NCBI RefSeq assembly: GCF_022539665.2
Contig: NC_081334.1
Location: forward strand, 5,984,424 to 6,048,423
From: Daphnia carinata
Taxonomy: Eukaryota; Arthropoda; Branchiopoda; Diplostraca; Daphniidae
Reading direction: 5' to 3'
DNA: 64,000 bases
Under the pieces are notes generated by a model, which was given only the letters and a program-made list of their open reading frames with translations, ran no database searches and was not told the DNA's origin. A program made the translations under genes and the position numbers. Shown piece after piece: positions 40,301 to 52,300 of this stretch (position 1 is the first letter of the stretch; every line of letters begins with the position of its first letter).

Positions 40301-43300
40301 ACGATCAGCTTTGTGTGTTTGCGGTGTCCGTCTTGTTGTTTCAATCGATTTAGCGTTTTGGTCACCAAAACGGCCAGTCCGGCGTAGAAAATGAAGGTGG
40401 CGACATTTCTGGCGTCGTTGAATCGTGTGACGGGCGAAATGGAGTCCATGGACCAGTCGAAACTGAGCCAGGCCGGCCACAGGAGCAAGCCGAAATTGAA
40501 GGCCGGTAGGTGAAGGAAGGTTAGGGTGCGGGTCAAGAGGGAGGCGTCGCGGGAGACGGGATTGTCGGCGGCGGCGAACCACGGCAGGGCCGTCGTGGAC
40601 TCACCGCCCAGCATGTACATTCGAAGTCCCAGCTGGCCGGCCCAAACAGCCCCCAACAGGCTTAGATTTCTGTAGGCCATTGTTTTCTTGTTTTCGCCTC
40701 GCTCCTAATTCACGTGAAAAAGGAAATGCCCGAAAAATGTTAACACGATTGAAGATGTAATCAGTTCCGCGAATCAATTCTACTTTGGATGTGCGTTTGC
40801 GAGCGAGTGTTTATGTGTCCCCTCCCCCTCTCTTTTAATTATGTCGTGTTTTGCTTGCTCGATCATCGCGAACGGTTGCACTAAACGGGACAGGGCAAAA
40901 CAGCCTTGAATTGAGCGACTCTTTGCGTTAAAGAATAACAACAACAGCGATAATAATAATGTTGAAATGACACAGTTGCACGGCTCCCTCCTATCTTTGT
41001 TTGCTCGCAAACTTGGATTCGATTAGCAACTTTCCACTCAATAAATCAGTGAGCGACTGTGTGCACGCGCGCTCACGCCACCAACAACAAAAAAAAAACA
41101 CGGAGAAAAAGAAAAAGAGAAAATGCTGAAAGCGTGCGCAAGTGTTAGAAAAGAAAGGAAAAGGAAAAAAAAAAAGAAGGAAGTTTAGGTCCGACGTGGC
41201 AGCTAGAAACAGCAGCTCTAAAGCAAACAACTACTTTTTATCCTCTCTGTTGAATCCTTGATGAGGACGAAGTAGTTTTCCGAGTTAACGCGAGATCGAT
41301 TCGCTCCTCACGCCAATGCCTCCGCAGTTCAGCCTTCACCCAACACCCCCCCCCCTCGTTGTTTGTTTCTTTTCCAATCAGTTTGAAAGCATTTATTTTC
41401 ATCGTCATTTGGTTTTTACCCTCGCCCGTTTTCATCAAATGAATATAGCCAAGCTCTTTGTGATTTGTTTTGATTACATTCACGGCGTGGCTCGAACCTG
41501 CGTCAAAGAGCGTGAAAAGCCCACCGCCCCCTCCCTTTTTTTAAACGCCGATCGGTTTTTGTTTTCTTCCTTTCTGTGAATTAGTTTTGAAAAAAAAAAA
41601 AGGAGCTTTGCAAACTTGGTTATTTAATAATAAATAACAAGAGTATCAAAACGGATGCTTCCTTTTGTTATCTTCTGCTCGTCAATCTAGAACTTCCTAG
41701 AAGCGACCTACTTATTTTTGATTTTCTTCAAACTACTTGATCTATATGTTTTTTTTTGGGGGGGGGGGGGGGGGATTCGGCGAACGGTCTAACAAAAAGT
41801 CTCATCTTGCGTGGATGTAATCATTACATGTGAGTTTATTGATGTGAAATAACTGGGAAACGCGGATGTCGTTGCCGTGTTACTATAGCGGACGCAATCA
41901 ATGACAGATGGTTCAGGGTCTCTCTTTTTTCTTTTTCTTTTTTTACCTGAACAAGATGACGATTGTTGCGATCGCTCGACTGACGGTTGCTAGGAAGTTG
42001 ACGACGAGACGGGCCGACTTGAAAATGCTGGGTGAGCTCCATGACGGCGCATAAGGGGATGGCCACCATGCCCGTCTCTTTCCATAAGATAGCCAAGGCC
42101 GCGGCTGCGAGCGACGTCCAAAGATAGGCGCAACAGCCGAAGCTTTTTTTGATTTGCGGCTCATCTTTTTTCGTCTTCTTTTTGTCGTTGGAACGCCATC
42201 TGTTCCCCGACAATTCGTCGTCGTCTGGTTGATGATGACGACCGTGTTGTTGGTCACGTTTGTGGACGTTATTAGACGCGGACGTTGGCGACGTGACTCG
42301 ATATTGGATTTTCTTGAGGGGATGCGACCAGCAGCAACAGATGGTGACCCGGCGGATGAATAGTGACAACGGGCTTTGTCGACGCTGGAAAGGATTCCGG
42401 CGCGCTCGAGTCGATTCTATCAAAGGCTCGATTCGCTTTCGTTTCTTGCCTTGCCTTTCTTCGTCCTCTTCTTCTTCGTTTTCTTGTTGTTGCCGATCTT
42501 CTTTTGTGTTGGACGTGGCTTCTTTATTTTCTTGATATCTACGTCGTCGACGACGTCCTCGGGCTTTCAGATGAGCCCGATAGGCCAATAGGGCGACGAG
42601 CGTGTGGAGCGCTGCTCCCAATTCCGCACGTCCGACGATCGAAGCCACGGCTTCGCAGTGGATGGGATGGACGGCGAATGCTAAACTGACGATCCAGCGG
42701 ACCCACCGACGTCGGATGATGGGCTGCACTAACAATGTCAGGCACAGCGTCACCAACGAGTGCAGCACGATGTTAACAATGTGATAGCTTTTCGGGTTCA
42801 ATCCTATTTCGATGGGTTAAAAAAAAAAAAAAAAAAAAAGAAAAATGGTTTTCAATTTTTCCTTCTGTCTGGGTTCGATTGACTCTTTAGCTATTTTCCA
42901 TTTTTCGTTATGTTTGATCGCGTTTCTATTTGAAATTGTTTGTGTGTGTGTGTGTGTGTGTATGTGTCTCACTCGTTGTTGTCCGTTGGATTTTGAATGT
43001 TTGATAAGAGATCTTCCGTTAAACGTGGTCGTGTAGAGGGAACAGAATCGGACTGTGTGTGGTGGGTTGATTCAATCATTCATGCGAGTCGCTGTCGGGA
43101 TTGGACCGTGCAACACGGCGCCCAGCAAATCGTTGCGTTTTTCACGTAATTGAAACGTAAGGATTGCGTCGTGATGGAGGGCGATGCTAATCTTCCCTGT
43201 CCCACGCTCACAACATTTTTATATGCGGGTATTATGTCGTAATCGCACCGCTTGGTCATTCGAGTTGCGTGTCGTGACCAAACGAACGATTAAGACTAAT

Positions 43301-45051
43301 AAAAAAAAAAAGCAAACGGTGGGGGGTAAAGAAAGTTGTACCGAACTTCTTTTTGACGATCAAAGAATAACGAAAAGAAAATGGAACGTGAAAATGGGAA
43401 AGTATTTTTGAAAGTTGGCGTGTCGTTTGAAAACGGTCGTCGTTGTTTGATTTTTTTTTTTTTTGTGTGTGTTTTACCTGACCACGAGTAGTTGAGACGA
43501 AAAGAGAGGACGCAGAGAGGACGCCAAGACTGATGCGATCCGGCGTGATCCAGCGGCGTACCCCAAAAGTCGTGACGCCACAAATCCAGCCAAGACGAAG
43601 ACGGTCGTAGATCCTCGTTGCTGACGATGGCTCGACTAGAGAGAGGGAAATAAAAAAAAACATGGGAAAATATATATATATATATATACAAATGTATAAC
43701 GTCATCATTTGCGCTGTCTTTAACAAGGGCTGTATAGAAGTCGCGTCGTAACACGACTCGCTATTGCTACTTTACGCCGTGTATTGTACACACGATAGGC
43801 AATCGGGACTCTTTTGTCCCGCCCGTTTTTTTACGATCTCGCCGTCGTAAAAAATAAAAGTGTACTAAAGGTATCCCCCCCTTGTATTTATGGTACGTAC
43901 CTTATTATGAAAGTATACAGTCGAGCAATAACTTCTTCTTTTCAAGAATAATCTTTTTGCTTCTTTATATACGCGCCTATTAAACGTTGGCCCCCCCTCT
44001 ACGTCTCGAAGGAAATCCGACCAATCGCGATTGCGTTTTGACGTCAGCTTTTATTTTATTTATTATTTTTTTTTTTGTGAGATGGGATGCTTGTTAAAAT
44101 GTCACGCGTTTATTCCTAACAAGAAGTAAACATTTTCTTTTTCTGCCTTTGTTTTGTAAAACTTGGATTCGAATCGTCAATGTCCTTTGCCCTATCCGAA
44201 ATTGACGGCAATGTCTTGTTTGATGTGCGAGGCCCTGCTGGCAATGTCTATACTAACGAGGGTTTTTTATGCCATTTTTCTTCTTAAGGGAAGGCCCCCT
44301 ATAATTCAAATTTCTTTTTTTCTTTTTTTTTTTCATTGCATTTTGAACTTAAAAAAAAAAGGGGGGGGGGTACTCATTGAAACTGAAAAGCCGGTGATTG
44401 CAATCACGCAAGAGTAAGGGCGGGGATCGATCGATATGTCTCTCTGGTTTGTATTGGCTTTGATAAATTCTAATTAACGGAGAGCTTGTACAGACAATAT
44501 ACACCGCTCAAAGAAAGGGGCGTGGGGGGATGGGGGGGGAGGGGAGAAAGGCAGCTCTTGGATGACCCAATACGTTTTAAATGCTCTCTTATTCTTTATA
44601 CTACCAGCGGTGAGCTTTGGGTTTTTACTGCTGTGTAAGGAAGGGATTTACCCAATCTTGTTTTTAATGGCGTCCCCATAGAACTTTGCGATCAGACCAG
44701 CAGACGCCACCCGTTTTCTCTTACAACGTTTGCACAGAGAGAGAGAGAGAGAAGTGACGTCTGCGTTGAGAGGGGGGGGGGGGGAGCTTTAACAACGTCG
44801 ACTGGCAGCCCCTATCTTTTTCGCGTAGTGGCTTAATGCGCTTTGGCTAGCGGGAGATAAATCGAGCAGGAAACTGGGCTGTTTGAGTTTGATCGTATAA
44901 CAGACTTGTCCCTTTTATTATTCCCCTCCCTTCTAACCGAACAAATCCGAAAACTCTGCGCTCCCTACCGAAGGCACCCGACGGCCGAAACGAAAACAAA
45001 AGCGGTGCCATTGTACGGGGGAAATGAGGGGAAAACGTAACAGGGGAGATC

Positions 45052-45090
<39 letters not shown>

Positions 45091-48000
45091 GAGAGTGTAT
45101 CTTTTTGATGTACTGTATATTCTAGAAAATTGATGGTGACTCACGGCGTCGTCGGTGCGTTGGTGGGTGGGGAACGCGAGGGGGTTGGGGGGAAGTCCAC
45201 GAAAGGAAATTCAAAACTACGAAAGAGCCAATTTAGACAATTTTTTGTTAAATGCTAGGCTGCCTTGTACGTGCTTCCATTAACTTGTAATCATTTATAG
45301 CCAATCTGGAAATTGTTTCGTCAGCTGTTGAAGCTTCTTCGTTCGATTATTGAACGCGTCATCTGTTGAATGGACGGAGCGCATCGGCTGAGGTTCGGAA
45401 AAGAAGGGGGGAAAAAAAGACAATTAAAGTATCGATTGATTGGCTGATTCGCTTGTCGGTCCGTTTCATTTTCCTACTTTAATTTGATGGTAAAAATTGT
45501 TTTCGAAAGTGAGCTAGGATTTCTTCATGTTTCCTCCAGTTCGAATGCGCTGTGTGTTCTTTAACCCTCTCTGCGATAGTTCAGTTGCGCATAACTAATC
45601 GGATATTGGGCTGATATTAATACCACTCCACCGGCAAGATGATGAGCCGCTTCCATCACACGCATATCGTTCCCCCCCCCCCCCCCCCCCCTTTTTTTCC
45701 TGTTTTTATTATTTTTTTTTTTTCTCTCCTCTTTCGACGAAAATCTCCTGGGTGACAGTGGCATTCGCAGTAGAAGGTGGGGAGTTTCCTGAGTTCCGTT
45801 GAAATTGAATTTGGCGGCAGTGGGACGGGTCCCACCAGCCGGCGCGAAACTCTAATCAAATTGATATTGGATCTCTTATCTCTCCTCTCTTCGCCTCAAC
45901 TCTCCCTTTCTGTCTAGTTCGTCGTCTTCTGCTTTGGCGCGTAATATCCAAACATTTAAATTGAAAGGAAGAAGAAGAAAGAGAAAAAAAAAGATCAGAT
46001 ATTTTATTTGGAGGTATTCACAATATGCATTGAATCTCGTATTGTGTACACCTACTGGAGGGGAACGATTCCGACGATGGCATCATACGAGACGATCAAA
46101 ATAACTGTTATATGTAGATATTTAGAAGGAGAAGACATGTCGTCATAAAGGCACCCCAATCTCTTTTCATATTGGCTGACTGCTGTTGTCGGAGGTACAA
46201 CAGCTTTATTTTTTTTTTTTCTTTTCTGTTGTTTCCTCTTTTATTAGTTTATTTTAGAGGAAGGAAAGAGAGATTGGAAAAATGGTTGATTTTATTTATA
46301 GTCGCATTTTAAGAAGAAGTCTGTGCCGTTTTAAAGGAAACTTTGAAATTGAAAGAACTGCACGCCAAAATCAATAGCTTCTCGCAGAGTGACAAGGAAA
46401 AATAAAATAAAGCCAACAAAGTTTTTTTCTGCCCTTTCTATTTCCCCCTTTTTTTTTTTCGTGACATCTTTCCTTGCGTCGTTCAATTCCCAATCGTTCG
46501 GCGCAAAAAAAAAAAAAAAAAAAAAAAATGGGGGGGAAACCTGACAAGCGGCAACGTTCACCATCACCTGTCCTCTTTTAATCAGTATCCGTCTTTATTA
46601 ACATGTGCGGAAGGAGAGGGGGGGAGTGAACAAAGAAAAGTCTCGTTTCTCGTTCAATCTAAACATAACAACCGCTTCGTTTGCGAAAATCCAATCAAAA
46701 CGAGGAAGGATCGTTCGCTTCCTTATTTTTTTTTTTTTTTTTTTTTTTATGAGGAAAAGCCATTTTACGATTTTTTTTTTTTTTTTTTTTTTTTTAATAT
46801 TCGTTGGCTCGTATGTAGGCGTTTTAATTTATGGAGCGCGATATAGGATCGTGACTGTCAGTAGTTAAATCCGCGGAGAAAAGAGGCTGAACACTGTGTG
46901 GTTCTATAAGACTTTCGGCCGAGCTATACATAATGACGCAGCAAGTTGTTTCTCTCTCTCTCTCTCTCTCTCTTCCTTCTTTCCGTATAAATGTATGTGC
47001 GCGTTCACATTATATACAGGAGAAAAAAAAAAAAAAAAAAAAAAAAAAGCCGACGGGGCCCAGGCCGGATATTGAATGCTTTCCTGTAGGTTGTTGTGAG
47101 TCTGTACGGCCGTAAAGTAGATGAAAGACCTCTATACTATGCACACACACAAGCATGTGTCTGTAGAGAGAGGCCTGTAGCTTAGGCGACCTCATATACA
47201 TCTGATGCTGTATATATCTAAATTGTGGTTCGACGTCCGCTTTTTTTTTTTTTTTTTTTCTCTTCTTCTTCTTGTTGGATAAAAACTCGCTCACGGCTGG
47301 CGGCCAGGGATTCAATTGATTTTGTTGTTTCCCCATTTCCTCTCCTCATCTATTTATTTTTTTTTTTTTCCCTTCTGGGTTTGTACGTAGCGGCCCTGGA
47401 TAGAAATCATTTTTGTTTTTCTTTTTAGACAGACGAAGAGCGGGTGGGGGGGAGTTCGTTAAACGTGTGTCAGAGCCATGCATGTTGTGACGTCATTGGA
47501 CCTGTCACTCGCACGTCTCCTCTCAATTCTACGTGTACGATTTTTTTTTTTCTTTTTGGGTAAGGTTTTCCCTTTTTTTTTATATTCCTCCCCATTTCCT
47601 GAGTTTGACTTGTTGGAGAGTATGAAGGAGTTGGTTCCCCCCTGAGAATCTCGTCGGCGAGGAAAGAATTTCCGTTTGTGTGTGTGTGTGTGTGTGTAAC
47701 AGGGTCCGTCGCGGTCCCGCTTCGTCCGAGCTGCATTTGATTTATTTAGTGGGCAACTCTGGCGTCTTTACAGAGCTGTCAACATTCATATACTATGTAC
47801 CAGGAAAGAAAAAGAGAGATGCAGTTTGGCTTTCTTTTTTTTTCTTTTAAAATTCCCTTTTTTTTTGTTTTTTTTCGTGTTTATTCATTTGACGCAACGC
47901 GCGACAGATGAGAGGAGATGGCCGGAAAAAAAAAAGTCTAAAAGGGGGAAAACAAAAATTCGCAGCTGAAAATGTTTGGAAACATGGAATAGGTGTCGTG

Positions 48001-48582
48001 AACAGATGGAGCGTGTGGAGTGCCGAGTGAATAACGCCTAAAGAGGCGCGGGATCGGTACGCATCCATCCGCGCGTATTTATTTAGAAAAGAAAAAAAAA
48101 AAAAATGAATCTTGCGGTACAAGCGTGTGCGTTATAGTCGGTTTACGCTAACGACCCGAATGGTTTTTTTATGAAGTGTGTTGATTGAAACGAAACTGTC
48201 CCCAAACCGACGAAATAGCGGGACCTGGACGCAATAATAACGTAGAACTAGAGATCCTATATTTAGACTGCGCAAACATGATAGAGATTCCCCGTCTGTT
48301 TTCGAATTGCAATCACCCATTTCCCTTTTCTTTTTTTCTTTCGTTTTATTTAATGTTAAAAGATGGAGTGCATTAAAAAAGGTAGTTTTAGTCAATCAAA
48401 ACGAGCTCGGCTTGGTTTTTAATTCAGTATGTACATTTGGATGCAGACAGATGTGTACGCACGTCTATCTAATCCAGATATATGTGCGTATATATATATA
48501 GATCTACTCTCAGTTCAGGATATCTTTTTGCTTGGTGAATCAGATGAAAGTCCCGCAATGTTTATCAAATCTAGAACAACAG

Positions 48583-48616
<34 letters not shown>

Positions 48617-49385
48617 TCGCTTTTTTATTTTTTTATTTTCTGGCCAGACGAATCAATTCGTGTTGTCTGAGCGCTCTTGTTTTTCCCTTTCGGTCGTGAG
48701 CTCAAAAGTCCTCTTTGTTGTTGTTATCTGCGGGATTGTGTTTTTCTCTTACGTTTCGTTATCTCTCTTTCTCGTCGGACTTTGTCTTTGTTGTCAGAGA
48801 CGCAATCCTCGAGGCACTGACGTAGTGACTTGCACACACATTGAAGTCTCAACTTTTTAGACCGGGAAAAGTATTCGCGTGTAAAAACCAACTGGCCAGT
48901 CGATCAATTTGTTAGTTTTTGTTCCCCCCATGACGACGACATGGGCCGTGAGATTGAGAACTACACCAGGTGCTTGGCTCGGCCTACACAAACTTTCCCC
49001 CCATACGATATTCGCTACGTAAGAAATCAATCGAGTGTTCATTGAAAAAACAAGACTACGGAAGATATTTTGAAATAAGGCCGTCACGATAGAACTTTTC
49101 TCTTTCAAAAAATAGAAAATGAAATATTCTTCTCTTCGCTAGCTGCATCGAACATTGTCGCAAAGATACCCTGCCCAAAAAAAGTTTGTCATCGAACATT
49201 GGTAGGGAAGAAAGTCTTGACGTTGTGGAGGGAAGTAAAAAAAAAAAAAAAAAAAAAAAAATGGGGAAAGATGTCGGCGACAGCAACACCCACCTGTCGT
49301 CGTAGACGAAATCGCCTTGCCACGTGTTGGCGAAGAGCAAGGCGGCAACTAGGCAGCACACGAAGCCAGAAATGTTGGCCTCCAT
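33756..49385 (-). CDS. Tmtc2: TMTC2, ER O-mannosyltransferase with TPR repeats
   Basis: Ten coding exons totalling 3033 nt (1010 aa; human TMTC2 is 836 aa). TMTC1-4 are multi-spanning ER proteins that O-mannosylate cadherin-repeat domains (family knowledge). Seen: an N-terminal hydrophobic helix, then FVYDDSRAI with the acidic pair D29-D30 expected in the first luminal loop of a GT-C enzyme; NDFWGTPL-like HDFWGTPLDHAGSH; HPIHCEAVASIVGRAELG; the DUF1736 region (AAADNPVSRDASLLTRTLTF to LSFDWSMDSIS, about residues 414-459); LPATNLFFYVGFVVAERVLY; and TPR units from about residue 613 to 960. LSFDWSMD and LLTRTLTF favour TMTC2 over TMTC1, 3 or 4. A charged insertion spans about residues 164-303. 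The start at 49385 is the first in-frame ATG and matches the human N-terminal length. Confidence 0.94.
34067..34330 (-). CDS. Tmtc2: TMTC2 exon 9 (TPR)
   Basis: ASRHDEAEQLFRQAQLMAP to KAVQLRPD, with YMFTGQFLLEASRPREAAEF matching YMHYGQFLLEEARLIEAAE. Eighty-eight codons, phase 0/0. Confidence 0.95.
34331..34732 (-). other. TMTC2 intron 8
   Basis: 402 nt with a GT array at 34539-34562. Confidence 0.85.
34733..34978 (-). CDS. Tmtc2: TMTC2 exon 8 (TPR)
   Basis: LVYHSLAEAYQSVGNYLESE, then a Gln/Ser-rich insertion, then AAHLTYARFLAKN (AHLTYGKLLA in human). Eighty-two codons, phase 0/0. Confidence 0.94.
34979..35389 (-). other. TMTC2 intron 7
   Basis: 411 nt; short GAT repeat near 35267-35284. 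Nothing coding. Confidence 0.85.
35390..35640 (-). CDS. Tmtc2: TMTC2 exon 7 (TPR)
   Basis: AAYLNLGLLLSKQQGQHELA to TPTNLQQVQ. It contains the family-typical RDPQAHRHS linker (DPHAHKSS in human). Phase 1 in, 0 out. Confidence 0.94.
35641..37409 (-). other. TMTC2 intron 6
   Basis: 1.77 kb with a GA array at 37330-37361 and a T-run near 37068-37086. No exon seen. Confidence 0.8.
37330..37361. repeat. GA microsatellite
   Basis: Pure GA array of about 32 nt in TMTC2 intron 6, close to exon 6. Confidence 0.95.
37410..37495 (-). CDS. Tmtc2: TMTC2 exon 6 (TPR)
   Basis: This 86-nt exon reads ALLLQSQGRHQEASSYLQS to YRPNLA. Donor GTAAGT, phase 2 in and 1 out. Confidence 0.92.
37496..38421 (-). other. 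TMTC2 intron 5
   Basis: 0.93 kb, nothing recognised. Confidence 0.8.
38422..38536 (-). CDS. Tmtc2: TMTC2 exon 5 (TPR)
   Basis: AYGNLAAILAREQRQTEAEH to NMAETHFN, the first TPR unit, equivalent to AWGNLGNVLKSQ of human TMTC2. Donor GTAAGT, phase 1 in and 2 out. Confidence 0.93.
38537..39974 (-). other. TMTC2 intron 4
   Basis: 1.4 kb with T- and A-runs (38931-38950; 39631-39654) and a GT array near 39567-39587. Confidence 0.8.
39975..40704 (-). CDS. Tmtc2: TMTC2 exon 4
   Basis: Start set at acceptor GTGAATTAG, eight codons before the internal Met, to keep phase 0 (ERGENKKTMAYRNL). It holds the DUF1736 region and the last membrane helices, ending RSGIPINPAK. Confidence 0.93.
40705..41946 (-). 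other. TMTC2 intron 3
   Basis: 1.2 kb; a G-run of 17 at 41758-41774. No exon seen. Confidence 0.8.
41947..42803 (-). CDS. Tmtc2: TMTC2 exon 3
   Basis: GLNPKSYHIVNIVLH, two membrane helices, HPIHCEAVASIVGRAELG, then a 140-residue Arg/Glu/Gln/Lys-rich insertion at 42145-42564, then YLWTSLAAAALAILWKETG. Phase 1 in, 0 out. Confidence 0.93.
42804..43477 (-). other. TMTC2 intron 2
   Basis: 0.67 kb with a TG array near 42941-42962. Confidence 0.8.
43478..43635 (-). CDS. Tmtc2: TMTC2 exon 2
   Basis: It completes Ser31 and continues RAIVSNEDLRPSSS, HDFWGTPLDHAGSHQSWRPL and LSFRLNYSWS, the conserved first luminal loop. Acceptor CTCTCTAG, donor GTAAAA. Confidence 0.94.
45056..45089. repeat. Poly(A) run, 34 nt
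   Basis: Uninterrupted A stretch inside TMTC2 intron 1. Confidence 0.95.
45672..45691. repeat. Poly(C) run, about 20 nt, followed by T-run
   Basis: C20 directly followed by seven T inside TMTC2 intron 1. On the transcribed strand this is G20. Confidence 0.95.
46951..46973. repeat. TC microsatellite
   Basis: Pure TC dinucleotide array of about 23 nt in TMTC2 intron 1. Confidence 0.95.
49294..49385 (-). CDS. Tmtc2: TMTC2 exon 1
   Basis: MEANISGFVCCLVAALLFAN to GDFVYDD plus two bases. Context AAAAAAATGG. Donor GTGGGT. It encodes the first membrane helix and the D29-D30 pair; the next codon is split by a 5.66-kb intron. Confidence 0.93.
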
Positions 49386-52300
49386 TTTTTTGCCCGCCTC
49401 GTTCCCAACTAGGAACTCACTTTGTATGTTTTCAACTGCCTTCGGGATTTGCTCCCACCGGCCGTTTGTTTTGTAATCACTGTCCTCTCTTTCTCTCTTG
49501 GCTCTCTTTTACTGTTTGCGCGTACTCTTTTACAACAGTAGCCTTTCAAGGTTGTAGGCAATGAAATGCATCCGCGCTGGATCGCCGTTTTCCAGCGGTG
49601 ATTTCAGGATTCGTTTTCACTTTGATCTGATTTAATCGTTTGTTTTCCTGGGCATTTGATTGTCAATCAGGACGCACACAGAGACGCACTTGACCAATTG
49701 CAAATCCAGCGCATGGGATGGCGACTGGATCCTGCGATAGTGGAGGATCGACTGAAGTCGTCCAGGATAAAAAGTCTGGATTTAAACGCACACACACACA
49801 AAAAAAAACAAAAAAAAAACAAAAAAAAAAAAGGTGGGGCGAAGGGAGTGGAGGGGGGGAGACTTGGGGGTGTGCGGAGTGCGCGCTACCCTCCAGCCGA
49901 CTGTCTGTCGGTTGATCGTCGAGCAGAGTAGTAATGGCACTGCCACTCGTCCCGCTCGTATTTTCTGATGGCTCGATGCGGCAACGTCGCTTTTTGGCGG
50001 CTCTTAGCAAAAAAAAAAAAAAAAAAACACGAAATAGACGGAGCCGGACGCGGCCACCACGACACTGGCAAGGACGTTAGCGATACACCAGGACGGGAAT
50101 GGAGAACAGCTTGTAACACATGTGAATGCGCACGACTGAATTTTAGATGCTTAATGCTGGCCTCCTGCTGCTCTATTTCCGGGGGGGATTGAAACACTTG
50201 CAAAGCCCTTGCCGTTAATCTTTGAAAAGAAACATACACACACACACACACACGAAAAAAAAAAAAAATTTACAATAAGGTCCATCAGATATGTATGAGT
50301 GTTATATAGGGGGAAGAAGGGAAGGGGTCTGTTGCTGGCACAACATGACTTGTGAATTTGATTTGAATTTTTGATGAAGTTTTTCTTTTTCTTTTTTAAC
50401 ACCATTTGAACGAGAGGCTCCTCCTACTTTGACGATGTCATTGCGCACTGGTGTGCCGCCTCTCACGAGTTTTCAAGTGTCACATTTATCGTTTTTTTTT
50501 TTTGTTTTTTTTTTGTTTTATCCGCTAAAGCGCCTCTTCGCTGCGAGAGAGAAAGAGAAACAAAACATAGGAGTGAAATAAAGAACGCGAAAAGTCAGAC
50601 AGACAAAACTGTCACTGGTTTCATAATGTCTGGAAATTTTTTTTTATTTTTTTTTTTTTTTTGCTGGCCAAGTAAAGAAAGATTAGTAGGACGAGACGAC
50701 AGTAATACTATCGCCCAGCTGCGAGTTTTTCTTTTGTTTCTACTGCTTTATCTCGCGCCGTGCACACGCTGTTGTTGTTTTTTTTTTCTCCCCCGTACGT
50801 GAAACTTGTGCACACTGTCTCTTTTTTTTTTTTTTTTTTTTTTTTTTGCTATTTCATTACGTTTTTATCTTTTGCAGAAGCTCAGTTGATTCATTTTGCT
50901 ATTCGACCGAGAGTGCGTAGGTGCTAATTGCGTAACTTTTTATTATTATTTTTAAAAAAAGCAGAAAGATCTATTCGCCATGCAGTTGTAAAAACGTTTT
51001 TATTTCGCAATGTTATGAGTGCATTTTTCAAAAGTAAAAGTATCATGGCAAAAAAAAACAAAAAACAGAAAGTAGAACAAGAAGCAGAGGCGGGGAAAAA
51101 AGTCAAGTGACGCCCTGCCCATTAAAAAGTGAAGTTGAGAAGGCAACTTGAGAGGTCTTGCAACTAATCAACTCTCCTTCCTTTTTTCCTCCCTTCTCTT
51201 TTATTCAGTTTTTTTTTTTTTTTTTTCAGTATATATTTTTTTTCCTTTTACGAAACGAGTTGAATTGAAACCAATGCACGTTCCAGGAAAAACCACCATT
51301 AGCTGTTCAATGGTACTATATATCTACTCAGTATATATGCTGCCATACGAGTCTGTTTTCTTTCTTTAAAGTAGACGTGCTTGTCCACGGGTCTTTGCTC
51401 GTTCAACGACCAAGTCTCGTCGCTCATTATACAACCATCTCTTCAAGAAATCTATTACGCAAGCAGTTGGGCTTTAAATGTGGTTTTTTTTTCTTTTTTT
51501 TCAAACGAACGCATTGACGTCGGGTCTTGTAGGAAAGGACATCGATTTGTTCGTGGGCTCTCCATCCACGTATAACATCAAACGACAAATGGCGAATTGT
51601 GCGAGTTACATACGGACAAAGTAGTTTTTATTTGGACTCGGACCCTTTTGTTTTCTAACAGTGTTGCCGAAGTCCGAGATTATCTCGTTGGATTTGTATA
51701 GGTCTATATAGCGTTCATACGTATATATAAAAGAAAAAAAAAAACAGAACATATCTTGGTAGGCTATATAACATAATATAAGGAGACGGGCCCAAAGAAA
51801 AGCCATTACTGATGTAGTTTGTTGGCTTATGCGCGTGTTCCCAGGGTGTGGGGCTTCACGAGAAGCGAAAACATGGGCGCTGCTTCATCTACAAGAGTGC
51901 CCACTTGTCTTTTTCTTCTTCAACTTTTTTTTTTTTCTTCCTTTATTTCTCAACTGCTGCTGTCATAATTCTCTCGAGAAACGTCCGCGTTCGACCAACT
52001 TCTCTTCATCGTCTGTCCGTCTTCTTTTTCTCGTCGTCTCTTCTTTGACGTTTGCGTTTTCTTTCGACCCATCAAGACAATTAAAACGAATCGCTTGAAG
52101 AGATCCGATTTTGTGTGTGTGTTTTCTTTTTGTTACTAACGTCGTCTTTGCCCTCCCCAGAAGGTTCCCCCCCCCCCCCACGGGGCTCACCGGAAGATTT
52201 GGAGGACCTCATTTCTTTCTTTTTTTTTTTCCCGATGAGAATGACGAGCCGAACTCTATAGTTTTTGATAGAATTCTGATGAATTACAAGGAAAAAGAAA

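Larger units (their letters stand above)
43636..49293 (-). other. TMTC2 intron 1, 5.66 kb
   Basis: The longest intron. It holds a TA array near 43670-43688, a 34-nt A-run, a C20 run, TC and TG arrays and many T-runs. No exon or RNA gene recognised. Confidence 0.75.

Noticed and set aside
41480-41500. tRNA B-box-like GGTTCGAGCC on the minus strand
   Set aside because: The flanking bases do not form a T-stem and no cloverleaf could be drawn.
49663-50251. Overlapping minus-strand frames just upstream of TMTC2
   Set aside because: Several frames are open at once in a homopolymer-poor patch, none matches a family; more likely promoter-proximal DNA.
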